Origin: Clostridia bacterium
Lineage (GTDB): Bacteria > Bacillota > Clostridia > Peptostreptococcales > Anaerovoracaceae
Assembly (NCBI GenBank): GCA_900754805.1
Contig: CAAEEE010000353.1
Coordinates: 1 to 8,403, forward strand
Direction of reading: 5' to 3'
Length of the DNA: 8,403 nt
Within the stretch, counting starts at the first letter, position 1; the number at the start of each line of letters is the position of its first letter. A program made the position numbers and the translations under genes. Positions 6,404 to 8,403 of this stretch are shown in pieces. The notes below the pieces were generated by a model that made no database searches, had not been told where the DNA came from, and saw only the letters and a list, made by a program, of their open reading frames with translations.

Positions 6404-8335
6404 ATGGGACTTACGCTGGCACAAAAAATTATCAAAGAACATTTAATCAGCGGTGAAATGACCGTAGGAAATGAAATCGCAATCAGAATAGATCAGACAT
6501 TGACGCAGGACGCGACAGGAACAATGGCATATCTGGAATTTGAAACGATGGGCGTTCCGCGTGTGAAAACCGAACTTTCGGTTGCGTATATCGACCACAA
6601 TACGCTTCAGTCAGGCTTTGAAAATGCGGACGACCATAGATTTATCCAGTCAATGGCAAAAAAACACGGACTGTATTTCAGCAGACCGGGAAACGGAATC
6701 TGTCATCAGGTGCATTTGGAACGCTTCGGCAAACCGGGCAAGACCTTGATAGGCTCCGACAGCCATACGCCGACAGGCGGCGGCATCGGCATGCTTGCGA
6801 TGGGTGCCGGAGGGCTCGACGTTGCGGTTGCGATGGGCGGCGGCGCATACTATATCACAATGCCGAAAATGTATAAAGTCAATCTGACAGGAAAGCTCAG
6901 AGATTTCGTAACTGCGAAGGATGTCAGCCTTGAAATTCTCAGAATCCTGAGCGTTAAGGGCGGCGTAGGCGCGATTATCGAATGGGGCGGCGAAGGCGTA
7001 AAGACCCTTTCCGTTCCGGAGAGAGCGACAATCACCAATATGGGAGCAGAGCTTGGAGCGACAACTTCCATTTTCCCATCCGACGAAGTTACAAGAGAAT
7101 TCTTAAAAGCCGAAGGAAGAGAAGCGGACTTCACACCGCTTGCAAGCGATGCGGATGCCGTTTATGATAAGGTAATCGACATCAACCTTTCCGAATTGAA
7201 ACCGCTGATTGCTTGTCCGCACAGCCCGGACAATGTAGTGACGGTTGAGAGTCTGAAAGGAACGAAGGTGGATCAGGTCTGCATCGGTTCCTGCACGAAC
7301 TCTTCTTTATATGATATGCTGAAAGTCGCAGCGCTTTTAAAAGGAAAGACCATCAGTCCGGATGTAAGCCTTTCCATTTCCCCGGGCTCCAAGCAGGTGC
7401 TTTCCATGCTTGCTGACTGCGGTGCATTATCGGATATTCTCACAAGCGGCGCGAGAGTGCTGGAATGTGCGTGCGGACCATGTATCGGCATGGGATTCTC
7501 ACCGAACTCCGCAGGTGTATCGCTTCGTACTTTCAACCGTAACTTTGAAGGCCGTTCCGGCACAAAGGACGCAAATGTATACTTAGTATCTCCGGAAACC
7601 GCTGTCGCAGCAGCGCTTACAGGTGAAATCACAGACCCGATGCTTCTCGGTCAGATGCCGAATGTTACAATGCCGGAAGCATTCAAGATAGACGACAGCG
7701 CAGTTCTGGCTCCCGCACCGGAAGCAGAAGCTGCATCGGTAGAAATTCTCAGAGGACCGAACATCAAGCCGTTCCCTGACAGCTGTCCGCAGGAAGACGA
7801 GCTGAAGGCAGGTGTATCCCTGAAGGCAGGCGATAACATCACCACCGACCATATCATGCCTGCAGGCGCGAAGATCCTCCCGTATCGTTCCAACATTCCG
7901 CACCTGTCACAGTACTGTTTTGAAGTATGTGACAAGGAATTCCCGGAAAGAGCAAAGGCGATGGGAAGCAGCATCATCGTGGGAGGCAGCAACTACGGTC
8001 AGGGCTCATCCAGAGAGCATGCGGCACTCGTACCGCTTTATCTGGGCGTGAAAGCAGTCGTTACCAAGAGCTTTGCAAGAATCCATGCGGCAAACCTTAT
8101 CAACGCGGGAATTATGCCGCTGACATTTGCAAATCCGGAGGATTACGAAAAAATCAATCAGGAAGACGAAATCCGCATTACGGGCGTTTTTGCAGGAATG
8201 GAATCCGGCGAAATGACCCTGGAAGACCTCACAAACGGCGAAAAGATTAAGCTTGTATGCAGCTTCACAGACAGACAGAGAGCGATTTTGAAGAATGGCG
8301 GTCTTTTAAAATATGTCGGAAAGGGCGGAAACTAA
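6404..8335 (+). CDS. Aconitate hydratase (aconitase), short single-chain type
   Basis: This enzyme isomerises citrate to isocitrate through cis-aconitate using a [4Fe-4S] cluster. At 643 residues it is shorter than the ~890-residue AcnA and matches the compact aconitases of Clostridia and similar bacteria. Domains 1-3 carry DSHTPTGGGIGM (D119-S120-H121). Cluster ligands are C297 in CIGSCTN and C357 and C360 in CACGPC. The C-terminal swivel domain (about 500-643) begins near DNITTDHI and holds GSNYGQGSSREH, with active-site S535, S536 and R537. All expected catalytic residues are present. ATG 6404 is chosen because GGGAGGT (6390-6396) sits at proper spacing; an upstream in-frame ATG at 6371 lies inside the regulator gene without support. 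It starts one base after the regulator stop. Some relatives act on homoaconitate or isopropylmalate, but the adjacent citrate synthase argues for citrate. Confidence 0.95.
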   Translation: MGLTLAQKIIKEHLISGEMTVGNEIAIRIDQTLTQDATGTMAYLEFETMGVPRVKTELSVAYIDHNTLQSGFENADDHRFIQSMAKKHGLYFSRPGNGICHQVHLERFGKPGKTLIGSDSHTPTGGGIGMLAMGAGGLDVAVAMGGGAYYITMPKMYKVNLTGKLRDFVTAKDVSLEILRILSVKGGVGAIIEWGGEGVKTLSVPERATITNMGAELGATTSIFPSDEVTREFLKAEGREADFTPLASDADAVYDKVIDINLSELKPLIACPHSPDNVVTVESLKGTKVDQVCIGSCTNSSLYDMLKVAALLKGKTISPDVSLSISPGSKQVLSMLADCGALSDILTSGARVLECACGPCIGMGFSPNSAGVSLRTFNRNFEGRSGTKDANVYLVSPETAVAAALTGEITDPMLLGQMPNVTMPEAFKIDDSAVLAPAPEAEAASVEILRGPNIKPFPDSCPQEDELKAGVSLKAGDNITTDHIMPAGAKILPYRSNIPHLSQYCFEVCDKEFPERAKAMGSSIIVGGSNYGQGSSREHAALVPLYLGVKAVVTKSFARIHAANLINAGIMPLTFANPEDYEKINQEDEIRITGVFAGMESGEMTLEDLTNGEKIKLVCSFTDRQRAILKNGGLLKYVGKGGN

Positions 8336-8336
8336 G

Positions 8337-8403
8337 ATGAGTCAGACAATGGATAAAGAAAAATATATAAAAGAAGCTTCGGAAAAATTTGAAGCTTTGC
8401 TCA
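8337..8403 (+). CDS. Start of a fourth operon gene, probably isocitrate dehydrogenase (partial)
   Basis: A reading frame opens with ATG one base after the aconitase stop and remains open to the window end (22 codons). It begins MSQTMDKEKYIKEASEKF and is rich in charged residues. The single-base gap implies translational coupling; the nearby GGGCGGA is a weak ribosome binding site. Methionine 5 (8349) is an alternative start. Isocitrate/isopropylmalate-family dehydrogenases of Clostridia often begin with a similar short charged helix, and the pathway order synthase-aconitase-dehydrogenase fits. The visible segment lacks any catalytic motif, so the product name rests mainly on context. Confidence 0.5.
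   Translation, partial: MSQTMDKEKYIKEASEKFEALL

Noticed and set aside
6371..6406. Upstream ATG for aconitase
   Set aside because: It lies inside the regulator gene and adds an 11-residue extension unlike aconitases. ATG 6404 has GGGAGGT at good spacing.
7574..7584. Another GTATAC sequence inside the aconitase gene
   Set aside because: It reads TGTATACT, is not the full palindrome, encodes conserved-frame residues (NVYL) and is far from any promoter. Chance occurrence is likely.

Overview
The window looks like chromosome from a strictly anaerobic, low-to-moderate-GC Firmicute, most likely class Clostridia. The evidence is strong AGGAGG-type ribosome binding sites, short gaps with U-tailed hairpin terminators, sigma-A-like promoters, and above all a Re-type citrate synthase, an enzyme of anaerobes that lack ordinary Si-citrate synthase. 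I cannot name a genus. All supported genes are on the + strand. I see no RNA genes, mobile elements, CRISPR arrays or phage genes.

Layout. (1) Bases 1-77: a possible 3' tail of an upstream gene and a hairpin terminator. (2) Bases 81-1996: a single-gene unit encoding a Na+/phosphate cotransporter with a C-terminal PhoU-like domain. Its promoter has a good -10 but no -35, and carries TTxAC-type direct repeats at 10-bp period that resemble a PhoP/PhoB box. It ends at a strong terminator. (3) Bases 2017-4278: an extended -10 promoter drives a class II aldolase/adducin protein, whose N-terminal half is a decayed copy of its catalytic half, followed by a FolD-family protein lacking two canonical catalytic residues. 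A terminator follows. (4) Bases 4308-8403: a strong promoter flanked by two perfect TGTATACA palindromes drives a tight operon of Re-citrate synthase, a GntR/FadR-type (FCD) regulator, aconitase, and the first codons of a fourth gene that is probably isocitrate dehydrogenase.

How the genes work together. The last operon encodes the oxidative arm from oxaloacetate and acetyl-CoA through citrate and isocitrate toward 2-oxoglutarate. In an anaerobe this arm mainly serves glutamate synthesis. The regulator lies inside the operon and overlaps the synthase gene by 14 bases. The twin palindromes around its promoter are the obvious candidate operators, giving a self-regulated circuit that probably senses a pathway acid. 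The aldolase and FolD-like genes form a separate bicistron whose substrate and purpose are not clear from sequence. The phosphate transporter is probably an independent phosphate-starvation gene.

The most useful leads are the paired operators, the FolD-like protein with altered catalytic Lys and Gln positions, and the duplicated aldolase. None is a wholly new system on sequence evidence alone.
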